A stretch of DNA of 64,000 nt from positions 18,863,401-18,927,400 of the forward strand of contig CM053260.1 of the NCBI GenBank assembly GCA_028583405.1, read 5' to 3'. The notes beneath the pieces were generated by a model. That model saw only the letters and a list, made by a program, of their open reading frames with translations. It was not told the DNA's origin and searched no databases. The translations under genes and the position numbers were made by a program. Each line of letters starts with the position of its first letter. Within the stretch, counting starts at the first letter, position 1. This document shows, in pieces, positions 37,341 to 49,088 of this stretch. The stretch is from Pogonophryne albipinna (Eukaryota > Chordata > Actinopteri > Perciformes > Artedidraconidae).

Positions 37341-40300
37341 TGGCTATAGAATAACGCCACTGTTAGGATTCACATGAGTTCCCTTCTCTTTTATCAAACA
37401 ATTCTGTCTGCCACAATCTCCCCAGAAAATGAAAGCTTCATTTACAGCAGCCATGACTAATATAGGGTACTATACCAATTTCTAAATGACTAATAAGTCC
37501 AATAATGTATTATGCCAAGTAGCCTACTTTTATTCATCACTTAATTTGTAAGCAACATTATTTGGCAAATTACTTGAAAACTGTTAACAACAACATATTA
37601 GTCATTGAAAAATGTATAACATTTGTTTTACTCAGCAACTAAAATATTGCCTTACATTAAGGTTACTTTAAACAGCGTTCAACTCACTACACAATTAGAG
37701 CTAAATGGAGAAAACCACATACTTGGCTTAATAAGACTGTGGGTTAAAATGTAATATTTGTTCTGAGGATGCAAAATAAAATGTAGTGAGATCCATAAAG
37801 TGTTTATGGTCATATCCATCGATAAGATTTTGATATTTCTAAGCTTTCTTTAGCCGGATGGTTGACACTGGATGAAAGAGTATCACCCAAAACAATTAGT
37901 GTCACACCGTTGGTCAAAGGGGAATGTAACCTGACAGTGGTGCATTACAGAACAAAGGGCCACAAGAAGCATTAGAAGTCATGCAAGGGGCCGTGGATAC
38001 CGGCACCAAACTTTGTCAAACCAGTGAACTGATTGACATGCACGGCAGCGTACACGTAACAGATCAGAAAAAATGTCAAAGTTAATTTTAGCAAACAAGT
38101 ATGCATTAAAATTAACTGCCTGCCAGCTGTATCTCAGTGCATCATGGACCAAATGGGTTCACACAAGCTGATACCAGTAGCAGACAGAGGATATTATTTA
38201 CTAAAAGCCACACACACAGATACAAAGGAACTGATTTAGATTCTGTCTCTTCTCATTGCAGAACAATAGTCTGCAGCCAGAAAGGGGAGACTTTTGTTGA
38301 CCATGCAGGAAATGAAGGTGACGCGTCAAATTCTTCCCAAAGATGATGTGATGTTTTGTCTTTCTCCTGACCGCTCTTCCAGTCGTGATGAGGATTAATG
38401 ATCATGAGACAGCTGAGACACTTTGGCAAAGGGTAGCACACTATAAAAAAAACAATTAATGCATTTTAATTAATACTACAAATTGCTACAACTAATTTAT
38501 GCACAATCAATCTCAACATATTAATGGTTCAGAAAAAACTTGATTATTCGTGGGTTAAGGTTGACATTTTTTTTTGGTTTTACTTCTCTGCACATAAATA
38601 GAGACTGTGAGGGCAGACTGCAAAGTGTACACAGCTAGCTGCTCACATTATTAGTTAAATAGATAGAAGGAATTATGCAGCGAAATGTGTCGGCAGCATT
38701 ATGCATATTAATGTGCGACTCTGCTTGTGGCTTGTGCTGCTGCTGTGCAATTTCTAAGACTGTTAAATGCACCGGTCTCTATTGTTAACAGTGGGAATAC
38801 TTTTTTCTGCATTAAAAGGTAAAAGTGCACTCTCTTAATGTATTGCATTCTTTGGAAATAAGAAAAAAGAAGGCAGTGCTGTGGAGAGACTTAGCTGGAG
38901 GTCACACAGATAAAGTAGTAGGAGTTTTAACACCATTCAACATAAACTCAACAGCTTCTATTATAACTGTGATCTCCTGCTTTGTTATTAATGTACTGCG
39001 TATGTCTTTTACTGTTTAATTGCCTCCCATTCATTTAACATGTCAAACAGTTCAGCTCCGACCCCCCCCCACTCAACCCCCCCTGCTCTCTCTGTTTGGC
39101 TCGTCATCATCTTCTCATCTTTGCTTCTCCTCAGCCAACAAGACAAGTTCAGCAACGGGAAGCCTGTTGCCAGGCAACAGCCCAGAGTGTATGATTAAAA
39201 CTTTGATTTCCAATCTATCACCTGAGAGACTGATGTGGCTTCCTTCCTCTGATGCTCCGCAGAGCAGCTGGGATGGACTCGTGCACGGCAGCTCCACACT
39301 CGCCAAATGAATCTTTGCTGTGAAATGAAACATTTGGTTCAAATGGAGCCGGGCTTCCTCATCTTCCAGCAACTTGACATCCAGCTACACCTTCAGAATG
39401 TCATTTTGTGTCCTGATTCAAAACTTGTGCTCACCTAACTTGGTTCATTTGGGGATTTCTGGACATTTGTTCTCTCCTGACTCCTGATAGCTTTGGTCTT
39501 TTGCCCATTCAGCCATGACTTTAAATAAAAGTAGTGAGGGTATGAGAGAGATAAAAGGATGAACAAAACTTCATTCATGTGTGCTTTTTTGGATGTCAAA
39601 GGCCTCGCAGATGGCGGTGTTACAACCAGGGTGACGATTTGAAAGATAGAGGAGGAAGGAACAGAGCGTAGGTGTTTGTGAGTGTGAGTCCTTCCACATT
39701 CACATACAATGAGCAGTGTCAGGGCCTTCTAACAGTTCGGCCTCAGGCAATAAAGTGATACATGAATGTCATATTTATCGAGGCATGTCTGTATAGAAAA
39801 ATGAAAGGTGTGTGTGTGTGTGTGACATGCACATGTTCAATATATGTGTGCCAGCGATCCGAGATTCATCTAAATGCTCCCCTCTGGCATCCATGGCACC
39901 CCAATAGGGAGGAAATCAAATCTAGAGCCCAAAGATGATACGTTGGTGACACACAGAGAAAAAAGGATGAGGCGAAAGTGAGATGAGATGTTGCGCTCCT
40001 AACATCAAAAAGATGGGGAGGTGGAATGGAAGGGTGAACATTTACGGACATTTTGTGGCTTCAGGAGACGGGATGAAAAAAGAAAGAGGTCTGAGATTGG
40101 AGAGAGGAAGGAGACACAAGGGGACTTGACAGTGGCAGCCACATTAAAAAGGAAGATGGGAAAAGGGAGACATGTGCAGGGTTTTGACAGAAACAAGCAT
40201 CTATGGGTATGAAGGCTGAACCACTGTGAATTGAATGTTTCTTTCCCCAACAGGTGGCATCTGAAAAGCCAGAAAAAGCCAATTAAACCGCTATACTCTT

Positions 40301-41484
40301 TGAAAGCCAGAATCAAACAGAAACTGCACACTGGACATTTTGAAAGACACATCAGACATATCAATATCTCAGTTAAAACTTGAATCACCACTTTCAGCGT
40401 GAAGGATCACCTACACAGCGCAGTGTATGATATTAATGAGGAGGAGGACAGAAAGATAGAGGCGTAACAGGTTTAGAGGGCACAGCCAACCATGGAGGGT
40501 AAATACAGTTCAGATCTGAATATGACCAGGACAGGTACTGTACAAATCAACAAGGACCACCAAAAGCATCCAAGCAAGTCTTATAGTTGTTCATTTATGG
40601 TGTGAAAGCTGCAACTTCAGCAAAACGATGCAAAAAAAAAAAACGCAAATGTGACACATGCACAGCATTAAAGGTCCCATGTCATGCTTTTCCGGTTAGT
40701 ACCCGTCCCCTTGTGTGTTATGAAGGTTTTTATGCATGTAAATGGTGTGCAGAGTCAAAACCCTCAAAGTACACCCTGTAGCGAGTACAATTCGAAAACA
40801 GAAAATACCTCCCCAAAACGCCTCGTTGGAGATACCTCACTGTCCATTTGATTCTTCCGGGTACGCATGATGTCAACCGTACCCGGAACGAAATGGACCA
40901 ATCCGTGGAGCCGTTACGTTACGTCCGCGGAGCCGTTACGTTAAGCCCCCGCTGATTGGTCCAAATTGACCAATCCACGGACTTCCTCACACACACACAC
41001 TCAGTGCAAGCAGCTCTGCTGATTTCTCCTCCCTGGCTGCAGGCTGATAACAGACAGTTGGGATCGCGGCGAAATTCTCTCTGCAGACCCATTCTCACAG
41101 CGTTTATCAACCTTTTTCTTACTCAATATCAAGCCACACTTATTGTTTTTACTTCGGCTGTGACTTTGTGTGTGCTCAGGATGAGTTTGGCTGTGTTTCG
41201 CTGTGTATCGCTAAACAAGGAAACAACACCTCCACGGAGCTTAGCGCGATTCACAACGTCTCGACCAATCAGAGCACACTGTGCTCACAGGAAGGGTGGG
41301 GGCTGGAGCCAGCGCCATATAGACTGAGAGTTACGTCATCTCCGTTCACTCCAATGGACCACTTTTTTACAGCAATGGCGGATCGTGGAGCCTAATCGTT
41401 TCCCGGAAGTTAGCGCCAAGGCTAGCAGAGCTATAGAGTTGCAGCATAATAGACCATTCGTGACGGACTTTTAAAGGTAAGAAG

Positions 41485-42388
41485 TAGTGATGGCAAAATG
41501 AAGCTTTGAATGAAGCATCGAACCACTTGGACAATTGTGTCGGAAATAGGTTCATTTCTCGAAGCTTCAGTTACAGCGACCTCTCCTGGCGAAGTGCAAG
41601 GCTGCAGTGGGTTTAACGTATCTTTGCCTTGAAAAATATTCGATGCACACACACACACTAAGACTGAATATCATGTTCTATTTGCAATTAAAGATTGATA
41701 ATTTTGTGTATTGGGAGACTAGAGAGTGCTGGACATTTCTTTGGGAGGAGAGGGCCTTTTATCAGTTATTAAAGTTGAAAAGCAATGATTAAAATACATC
41801 CATTCCGGGCTTTGAACCACCTGCGAGGAGGACATCGCCGCATTCGGGCCGCCGGCTCTACCCACTGGGCTATCTATTCCTTAAAATATTGAACTGTTTT
41901 TATATTACTGATAATTGTCTTTTTGTTCACAATTTCTCCACATTTGGAAGTGTTTCCCGAGCCAAAACGACCTATCTTTCTTCCTGGCTTGCTCTATAAT
42001 GATACTACAATTCAAATGCAATACCAACAACAACTCAACAGCAAAAACACAAACTACGACAACAACCCACACATTGCGCATTGTTTAGAGCGGTCATAAA
42101 GTGTTGAAGCGCTCAAATTCGAAACTGTTTCAACCTGTCACCTGTCAGAATCGAGACGAGGCAGTGCATTGAATCGCGTGAATGGACCGCGAACCAGTCA
42201 AGTGATTCATTCAGGAAATGAAGCAGTTGCTGCTTCGGACGTCACATGTCACGTGATTTGAAGCAGTTGCTGCTTCGGACGTCATATGTCACGTGATTTG
42301 AAGCAAGCTTCGAAGCACTGCTTCTATGGAATAGGAAGTCCAGGGTTGAAGCTCCGTTCGAAGCTTCAGTGTCAAACTGCCATCACTA
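41485..42388. mobile_element. hAT element with perfect TSD GTAAGAAG
   Basis: GTAAGAAG at 41477-41484 and 42389-42396 flanks TAGTGATGGCA and its exact inverse TGCCATCACTA. The interior has GAAGC/GCTTC palindromes, a direct repeat of about 50 bp near 42218-42300 (GAAGCAGTTGCTGCTTCGG) and a tRNA-like block. No transposase. Confidence 0.92.
41801..41880 (-). ncRNA. tRNA-like (pol III promoter-like) block
   Basis: On the minus strand the sequence reads GGAATAGATAGCCCAGTGGG, then TAGAGCC (A-box-like TAGCCCAGTGG) and, 37 bases on, GTGGTTCAAAGCC (B-box-like GGTTCAA). Spacing suits a tRNA or tRNA-derived SINE head. The acceptor and T stems pair poorly, so it is not a functional tRNA. Confidence 0.55.
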
Positions 42389-42706
42389 GTAAGAAGAAGT
42401 TTAAAGATTTATATTGCGGATATTATCAGTACATCTGATTCAAATTAACATGTGTATTAAAGGATGTCATTGGATTATCCCTAAATTAGTAGATTTAGGG
42501 AACGTTTACAGATAACAGATTAAGCTAGGATACCGAATCAAGTTAGCAACACACGTTGAACAGCCTTTTAATTGTAAATTCCGTTCTCTTAATGTCATTT
42601 CGTCCAACGTTGTTGAATTAGAGAAGAGGGGCTTCTAAACGGGATTGTATGCGGGGGTGGAGGGAGTTAAATATTAGATAAATATAACTTTGGTGCGTGT
42701 CACCCC

Positions 42707-43495
42707 CAGTTTCCACCGGGTCCGTCTGTGCTGCGTTACGGCTGCGCCGCGGCGGTCGTAAGGATCGCGGCCACTCTAGTCAATGGGTGCTATTCCACCA
42801 CACGAGCCGCGTTACGGCTCAGACGCGTCCCAGAAGCGTCCCAGAAGCGTCCCAGAAGAGGCTCGGCGCAGCGCTTCTCTAAAATTAGGATGAATCCTAT
42901 TTTTGCCGCGGCGCAGCCGTAAGGTATGGTCGGGCAGGCAGCCCCCCCCCTCGCAGGAAGTCGAAAGGTGAGCATCCGGGCCAGGCCCATCCCCCACATA
43001 TACTAATTTAGCAGACCCCCCCTCCTTCATCACAACACCTCCACTACGATACGCACAATGGACGACGAGGTTTTCATCATGGAAGTGGAAAAACACACTA
43101 TTTTATATGATGTAACCAATGCTTACAACAAGGACAACATCAGAAAGGACAAGGCCTGGTTTTTAGTCGCTGCAGTTTGTGGAGTGTAAGGTAACAACTA
43201 CATATTAATGTTTTAAAGTTAATTAATACTTGTAGGTACAGTGCAGAGCCATTCAATAAACACAATTTAAACAGACACAAAAATAAAACATTTAACTACG
43301 TAGCCTACTTACTTTCTTGTAGAAGTACAAATGTCCAGGATGCCCGAATCAATAACAAAACTGCGAGCCTGCACGCACGACGCTACGCTTCTGAAACGCT
43401 TCTGGGACGCGTCCGGTGGGTGATGGCGCTAGAGGAGGTCGGACCAAAACCGCGGCGCAGCCGTGACGCGGCGCAGACGGACCCGGTGGAAACTG
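42707..43495 (+). mobile_element. TIR element (789 bp) carrying a MADF exon
   Basis: The 22 bp at 42707-42728 (CAGTTTCCACCGGGTCC...) are exactly inverted at 43474-43495. The next ~23 bp inward, rich in GCGCCGCGG, match with few changes. A MADF-type coding exon lies inside. TSD not resolved. The MADF/Myb-type partner protein points to PIF/Harbinger, inferred. Confidence 0.8.
43058..43189 (+). pseudogene. MADF-domain exon fragment
   Basis: ATG at 43058 opens 43 codons: MDDEVFIMEVEKHTILYDVT, then NAYNKDNIRKDKAWFLVAAVCGV and a stop. The layout (hydrophobic helix with E-x-x-x-x-ILYD, then Y-x-D/N-x-x-x-K-D-x-AW and a short helix ending CGV) is the first two-thirds of a MADF domain, a Myb/SANT-related DNA-binding fold. 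Transposons of the PIF/Harbinger type use such proteins to help transposase; fish genomes also have many host MADF genes. TAA at 43187-43189 is followed by GGTAAC, a possible donor, so the exon may have ended just before. It is too short for an active protein. Position between perfect TIRs suggests it is the surviving first exon of the element's own gene. Confidence 0.7.
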
Positions 43496-43957
43496 CGGGT
43501 AAGAGTGAGTGTTTTTAGCAGAGCCATATTGTGTCCTTGTGATTATGTTGATTATTACCTGTCTGTATAATGTTGCAGCTCAGCTGATTTTGGATTGATG
43601 GCAAAGGGAGAGGGACTTAAGTGAGAGTGAAAACACAAGGTAAGTTTAATACTACTGTTTTATATAAGTAAACACCTTATCTCCCCAAGGCAATTTCCCA
43701 TCCAATAGGTGTGCTATATAGGTGTGTATAACCCTTTCTCCGGTCTGTTACTCCCTCTTTCAGCACAAGAACCAGAGGGGGATTCAATGGAGCCTGAATA
43801 CCTGCACTGAGACCCTCACCCTGCACCCTGAGTCTCAACTCTCAGTGTTTTTCAAGCCTTTCCCTGTTTTTTTGTATTAAACAAAACATTAAGCTTTCCC
43901 AATGGTGTGGTTTTCGTTTTGTGAAAAAGTGCAAATGCAGTGTTTGTATATAATTAC

Positions 43958-44107
43958 ATCACATATTTTTTTGCTGTTGGTCGTGAAATTGCTCCTGCTG
44001 ACTTGAGCCAGCCATTTTTTCCTCCGCTCAGTGTCAGTGGGGAAGCCGTACATTCGTACTCCTTTCTCGGAGCGATTTGAGCATCCCCAGGCAGCACAGC
44101 AAACCAT
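43958..44107 (-). pseudogene. THAP zinc-finger first exon
   Basis: From ATG at 44107 the frame reads MVCCAAWGCSNRSEKGVRMY, then GFPTDTERRKKWLAQVSR and SNFTTNSKKICD. This is the start of a THAP C2CH finger: Cys pair and GC-x-NR at the start, FP, the W of the middle helix and the ICD where the second metal-binding Cys lies. A GT donor (43957-43956) follows ICD directly, as expected because THAP exons often split before the HF motif. THAP proteins bind DNA in P-element and Kolobok transposons and in host regulators. No downstream exon was found within the element, so it is probably a remnant. Frames upstream of 44107 (MSVPFPPCC...) are likely 5' leader. Confidence 0.75.
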
Positions 44108-44867
44108 GGTGGCGACTAGGAGGCAGCACAGCAAACCAGGACAACACGGAGGAAAAGGCACAGACAAACTGCCATGAATTTAAGAAAATGGTAGAAATTA
44201 ATCTAATCTGAATTTTAAAGCATTACTTTAGATCCCCTCCCTCTAAATATATCAATAAACATTAGAAAGTGATGCTCCGGACTACCATACAAGTTTAAGA
44301 AGATAATATTGGTTTTAAAGAATTCAAAGCTATAAATAAACAGCAACAGGCTCTTTAACCAAGGCACTGGTAGCCTAACATGTAAACTAGTTGTTCACAC
44401 TAATCCTAATATTATCACTTAATATTATCAAATTCTATTTTAGTTTCTAAAACATATTGATGTAAATACATACACATATCGATTTGTTGTATAAATCTTG
44501 CAAATCAAAACCTTTATTCACTAATAATTACCAAAAATCGTAGTTCTATCTCCTGTTATCAATGCATTCACATTGCCCGCCATGAACTTCCGGGGAACGA
44601 TCCTCGTCTACATGAACCACGTGACGATAACCGTGTTTGGACTTCCGTTGTCGTAACTCTTCTATCTATATGGCGCTGGCGGAGCTATTGGAGCTACAAT
44701 GAGCCGTTAAAGGCAGAGAGTGAAATTCAGTGAATACACGTAGTTTACAGAGATGCTGTTTGTGAAACCAATGTGAGTTTGGAAAATTGCACAATATAAA
44801 TCTATTCTAGTAGACCTCAACAATGGAATTATGATCAGTGGAAATGGCCATGACATGGGACCTTCAC

Positions 44868-45489
44868 CATCTTGATGAAACATGCCTTTAAGAGCTGCAT
44901 AAACAAAACGCTGGAAGATGGAGGAAAACGACTGCTGTCAGAAAACACACAGCATTTGTTGACTGATCCTTGGTGACATCATACTGCTGTAAACATTATG
45001 CTTTGTTTTGTGCTAAAAACTACAATATATTTTGTTAGGCACCCACTTTTGAGTATCTAACATTAGCATTTTGAGCAACTTTTAAACAAAGAGTATGTCA
45101 GTTATTTCGATGATTTATATTAGCAGCATTGCTCGTAGTCATGTGGCCTGTTGCGCTGTGTTTCTAATCCACAGTTTTCTGGGGGAGCTCCTCTGTAGGC
45201 TGATGTTGAATAGTTTTCACACGTCAGATGCTGGTAATCACTAAGCTCCTCACTGTTGGTTACATCTGTCATCTGTGGAGGTAGACACACACAGAACAGT
45301 TGGAGAAAGGAGACAGACAGACGAGGTTTCCTCTCAGTCAGACTGCTGCAGAGGAGAGGACGGGGAAACCCTCGGCACTACAGGAAGGTGTGAGGAGAGG
45401 CGTGAGAACAGACTGAGTGGCTGCTTTTTATTGGGTTTTTTGAACGCCGGCATCCATCTGGGCTCCCTTCGTTGAGAGACACATACACT
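44868..45489. other. Spacer without a supported gene
   Basis: Nothing recognised. A 66-codon plus frame at 45275 has no domain. Confidence 0.5.
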
Positions 45490-46014
45490 CAGAGATAGCA
45501 AAAGTACACACATCCTTTACTCAAGTAGAAGTACAGATACTCGTGTTTAAAAATACTCTGTAAAAGTAGAAGTACTGAATAAACTTCTTTACTCAATAAA
45601 GTGAAGAAGTATGGGCCTCAAAATGTACTTAAGTAAAAAGTACCCAAAACTAGCAGCTGTTTTAAAGAGTACCTGACCTCCCTTTATATTAATAGAACAA
45701 TAATGTCATTGTTAGCTAATGAATGTTTCCATGCTGAACAACGGCAACGTTTCCATTGGTCCCTCTTCTTTAGAGAAGACCAGGAAATGATGGATACACG
45801 GATCGTGTTCAAATCAATAGGCAGGCAATGACTCTAAATAATAATGATCACGCCACCAAACACACATTCAGACTAAAGGAACCAGCTGTTTGGGAAATGT
45901 AAGAAGTAGAAAGTACAGGTATTTGTGTTAGAAACGTAAGTAGTGGAGTAAAGTGATACCAGAACAATGTACTTAAGTAACAAAGTATTTGTACTCCACT
46001 ACTTCCCACCTCTG
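45490..46014. mobile_element. hAT-type MITE (525 bp)
   Basis: Ends CAGAGATAGCAAAAGTA and (minus strand) CAGAGGTGGGAAGTAGT. The interior is filled with the AAGTA/TACTTAAGTA motifs typical of a common teleost hAT repeat. Flanks CATACACT (45482-45489) and CCTACACT (46015-46022) agree at 7 of 8 bases. Confidence 0.85.
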
Positions 46015-46369
46015 CCTACACTGACAAATAACCTGCAGACAAAAATGAAAGAAAATACATGTTCATTTACCTTTCTATTTTATTACGCTTTTCCATTAAA
46101 GGTAGGCGTGATTGAATGGTTTCTTGTGTTGGTTTAAAACCGAAATAAAACAGGGCAAGTGAGTGATGCTAGAAACCACGCGGCAGGTTGTCTCACAAAG
46201 CAGGATTACTAAAGCAAAGCAAAGAACATTGGTTTGTTACAGAATGTAAAGAAAAAGCTGGACATTAATTACTTTGAGACTATTTGTCATTAATTGTTTA
46301 GAAAAGATCATTTTTTCTCAGGAAATAATCTCAAACAAACAATAATAATAATTCCTTATATTTATTATA

Positions 46370-46581
46370 TATATTTCCAGAGCTCAAAGCGCTTTACAAA
46401 TACACATTACATATCATACATGTAACGGTCATGTACTGTGGACAATACCCACAGGAGCAAATTCAGGTGAAGTGTCTTGCCCAAGGACACAACGGCTGTA
46501 CAGACGCAGCGGCGGCGGGTTTCGAACTGGTGTTCCCCAACGCCTGATGATCAACGCACAGCCCACTGCGCCACTCCGCCC
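46370..46581 (-). mobile_element. tRNA-derived SINE, copy 1 of a tandem pair
   Basis: On the minus strand: GGAGTGGCGCAGTGGGCTGT (A box), CAGTTCGAAACCCGCC (B box), then TTGGGCAAGACACTTCACCT core and an AAAGCGCTTTGAGCTC-containing 3' part. Confidence 0.75.
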
Positions 46582-46584
46582 ATC

Positions 46585-46806
46585 TTCACACCTCAAAGTC
46601 ATCAAGGCGCTTTACAAGTACACTTACACACATATCATACATGTAACGGTCATCACAATACCCTCAAGACCAAATTTGGGTGAAGTGTCTTGCCCAAGGA
46701 CACAACGGCCTGACGCAGTGGCGGCGGGTTTCGAACTGGAGTTCCCCAACGCCCCATTGATCTGATGATCAACGCACAGCCCACTGCGCCACTGTGCCCC
46801 TCCGCC
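46585..46806 (-). mobile_element. tRNA-derived SINE, copy 2 of a tandem pair
   Basis: Same order as copy 1: A box in CAGTGGCGCAGTGGGCTG, B box CAGTTCGAAACCCGCC, core TTGGGCAAGACACTTCACCC. It abuts copy 1 head to tail. Confidence 0.75.
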
Positions 46807-49088
46807 CCTGACTTTATTTCAAGCTCCAGAAGGAAAGATTGTCAAAACATGTTGGATTACTTTTTAGTTCTGCTTGTTTTGATTAACCTTCAATATTTAA
46901 CTATTGGATTAATGGTTTTTTTCTGTGTTATGTTCTTAATTGTTATTATTATAGGGTTAACAATTTTATAGGTGGCGGGAACTTAGAGTAAAGACCCCAT
47001 ATATATATCTATATATATAAATATAATATATAATAGTGCTAACATTACATCTAACTGCAATGTATATACGGTATTAGGAGTCTAAGGTAAATATGTATCC
47101 CTTTTAATCATATTATAGAACATATATTGCGAGCTTCTTATCTGCATCAGTAGTCTTTGGTCAAATGTGACAAACATGTTCAGTTTTATTTTACAATCCT
47201 CTGTTTTCACTCTTGTTTGATAGATCGTATAAACTCTTTTTGTGGCTGCTTGTAAACTTACCAACCAAGTTATCGCCCTTTGGTTAATGACTTTCGATCA
47301 GCTGATTGCCAAAGTGCTTTAGGATTTTATAGAAAGTGCTGCTGCAGCATCGGCAAACTACCTCCTCAAGCCTGTGTGTCATTTTAAGCATATTAGGCTG
47401 CAGAAATTCACCACTAGCTTTAATTACAATATCACAGAAGGGTTTCATGTTGCCTCAGTTTACAATAAAAGCCTTGGAAAGCAAAGCTGTTGCCTCATCA
47501 GGTGTAAGTGTTTCTGTAAGTGCTGTGAAGTATACAGACTGAAAGACTGATGCTTGCAATCATTTCAAAAGGTGTATAACATACTGTACGGATTCATTTT
47601 ACGCCACTACAATTACAGTGTGACGTTTACAAGTGTCGTTAAGATTGTTTCTTTATTCTTTACACAATGGCTCTAATTGGGCACTAGATGTATTTCTTTA
47701 AAGTTTTCTTTCTTGAGGTCAAACACAAAAACAAATCATGATCAGCAAAGAAAATTGCAAGTTAAAAGATGTACAAAGAACATAATGGCCACAGGAGAGA
47801 AATCTGTATAAAGCAAGATTCTGACAGAAAGTATAGTGAGTTTTACCAACCTGCTTTCACGAATCTCAGGGGGTCGGGTTTTACTTTAAGAAGTAAGAAG
47901 AAGGCATGTGTGGAAAGACAAAAAAACTTTCTGCAGTGTGAACATTTATTTCTGCCTTTGCAACTACATTATCATTTAGAAAAAATAAAGAAGAAATGTG
48001 GCTTTCCTTTAAGGACCAATCACAGTGAGTGATGGGGTGTTTACTCACATTGTGAGGGATTTGAGTGGGTGTGCTGCTGCTGCTGCTTCATCCACTCCGG
48101 GCTCTGACTGCTGGCAGAGTGTGATTGAAGTGGAATGACTGATAGTTTGATTTTACAAATACCTGAGGAGCTGAACAAAGCACCGTATCCGGCGGGCGTT
48201 GCACCCTCTGGGATTGGTGTTGTGTGTTCCCCCCCCTCCAAAGCAGCTAGCTGGGAGCTTTTTCATTACACAGAGTGTAGTTGATTGCATTTTCTCCGGC
48301 ACTCTCTGAAGTGTCTAAATGGAGCCACTATACAGTCATCGCCTCAACACCATTCAGGCTACAAGCCGCTGTTTGGACTGTCAATTCAGTCAGCTAAACA
48401 TACAAATTAACACACTTCAAAATGTGTATACTCCAATATACTTGTCCAATACAAATGTTCAGTTTTTAAAAATCTATGCCCAAATCTCATGTAATCACAA
48501 TCACTAGCATCGCACAGCAATATATGCTGGAACCGCTTTAAGGCATTGAAAGGCATCGCTCTATTTATATAATTCTATATACATTATACTGTCAGTCTTT
48601 AATCTACTATACTTAATGGGAGATCTGAAAATCCAATGTAATATGCAGCAGAGGGAATACACAGAGAAAAAGAGGAATGAGACGCCCGTTTTGCTGCATA
48701 TTTCTTTCCCTAAGTTTGAATTTAAATGTCAAATTCACCTACTCTACATAGTTTGACATGTTTAAAGCCACAAGACAACACAACATGTGGAATGAACTTA
48801 CCCAGAGGAGTTGTGATATCTCTCTGAAACACTTCACCCTCGAAGTCTTGCACACAGTGGAAGCCCTGCAGAGCGTTCACTTTGCTTTGCACATGTATGT
48901 ATGAGCACACTGCACACTGTTGAAAAAAACATATGGTTTGCCATGAAAAATGCATATATACAAACATGGAGAATATACAAAAGAGCAATTTCAGATTACC
49001 GTGGTCACTGTGATAAAGTAATATATTTAATATTTCGCCAATATATGCATGAAAAAACCAATCAATATTGTCTGCCTGAAACTATTTG
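46807..49088. other. Spacer without a supported gene
   Basis: AT-rich at 46985-47045 (TATATA runs). No exon with matching splice sites found. Confidence 0.5.

Larger units (their letters stand above)
33318..40667. other. Long non-coding stretch
   Basis: About 7.3 kb; several 60-130-codon frames on both strands overlap one another and show no domain. Contains a SINE tail, a LINE-like tail and short CA/GT runs (34342-34362, about 39803-39823). No exon pair with matching splice sites seen. Confidence 0.5.
40672..44863. mobile_element. 4.2-kb TTAA/TIR element with THAP exon (Kolobok-like)
   Basis: AGGTCCCATGTCATG (40672-40686) is exactly inverted at 44849-44863. TTAA precedes the left end; TCAC follows the right (two changes from TTAA). 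Both arms share CAGCGCCATATAGA and CCCGGAAGTT in inverted positions, so they belong together. Inside lie a THAP-type exon and two younger insertions. Kolobok elements use TTAA and encode THAP-finger proteins, which is why I favour that superfamily. Two separate MITE copies facing each other is the alternative. Confidence 0.6.

Noticed and set aside
42697..43096. Overlapping 60-94-codon frames on both strands
   Set aside because: GC-rich TIR arms keep several frames open; only the MADF frame from 43058 has a domain pattern.
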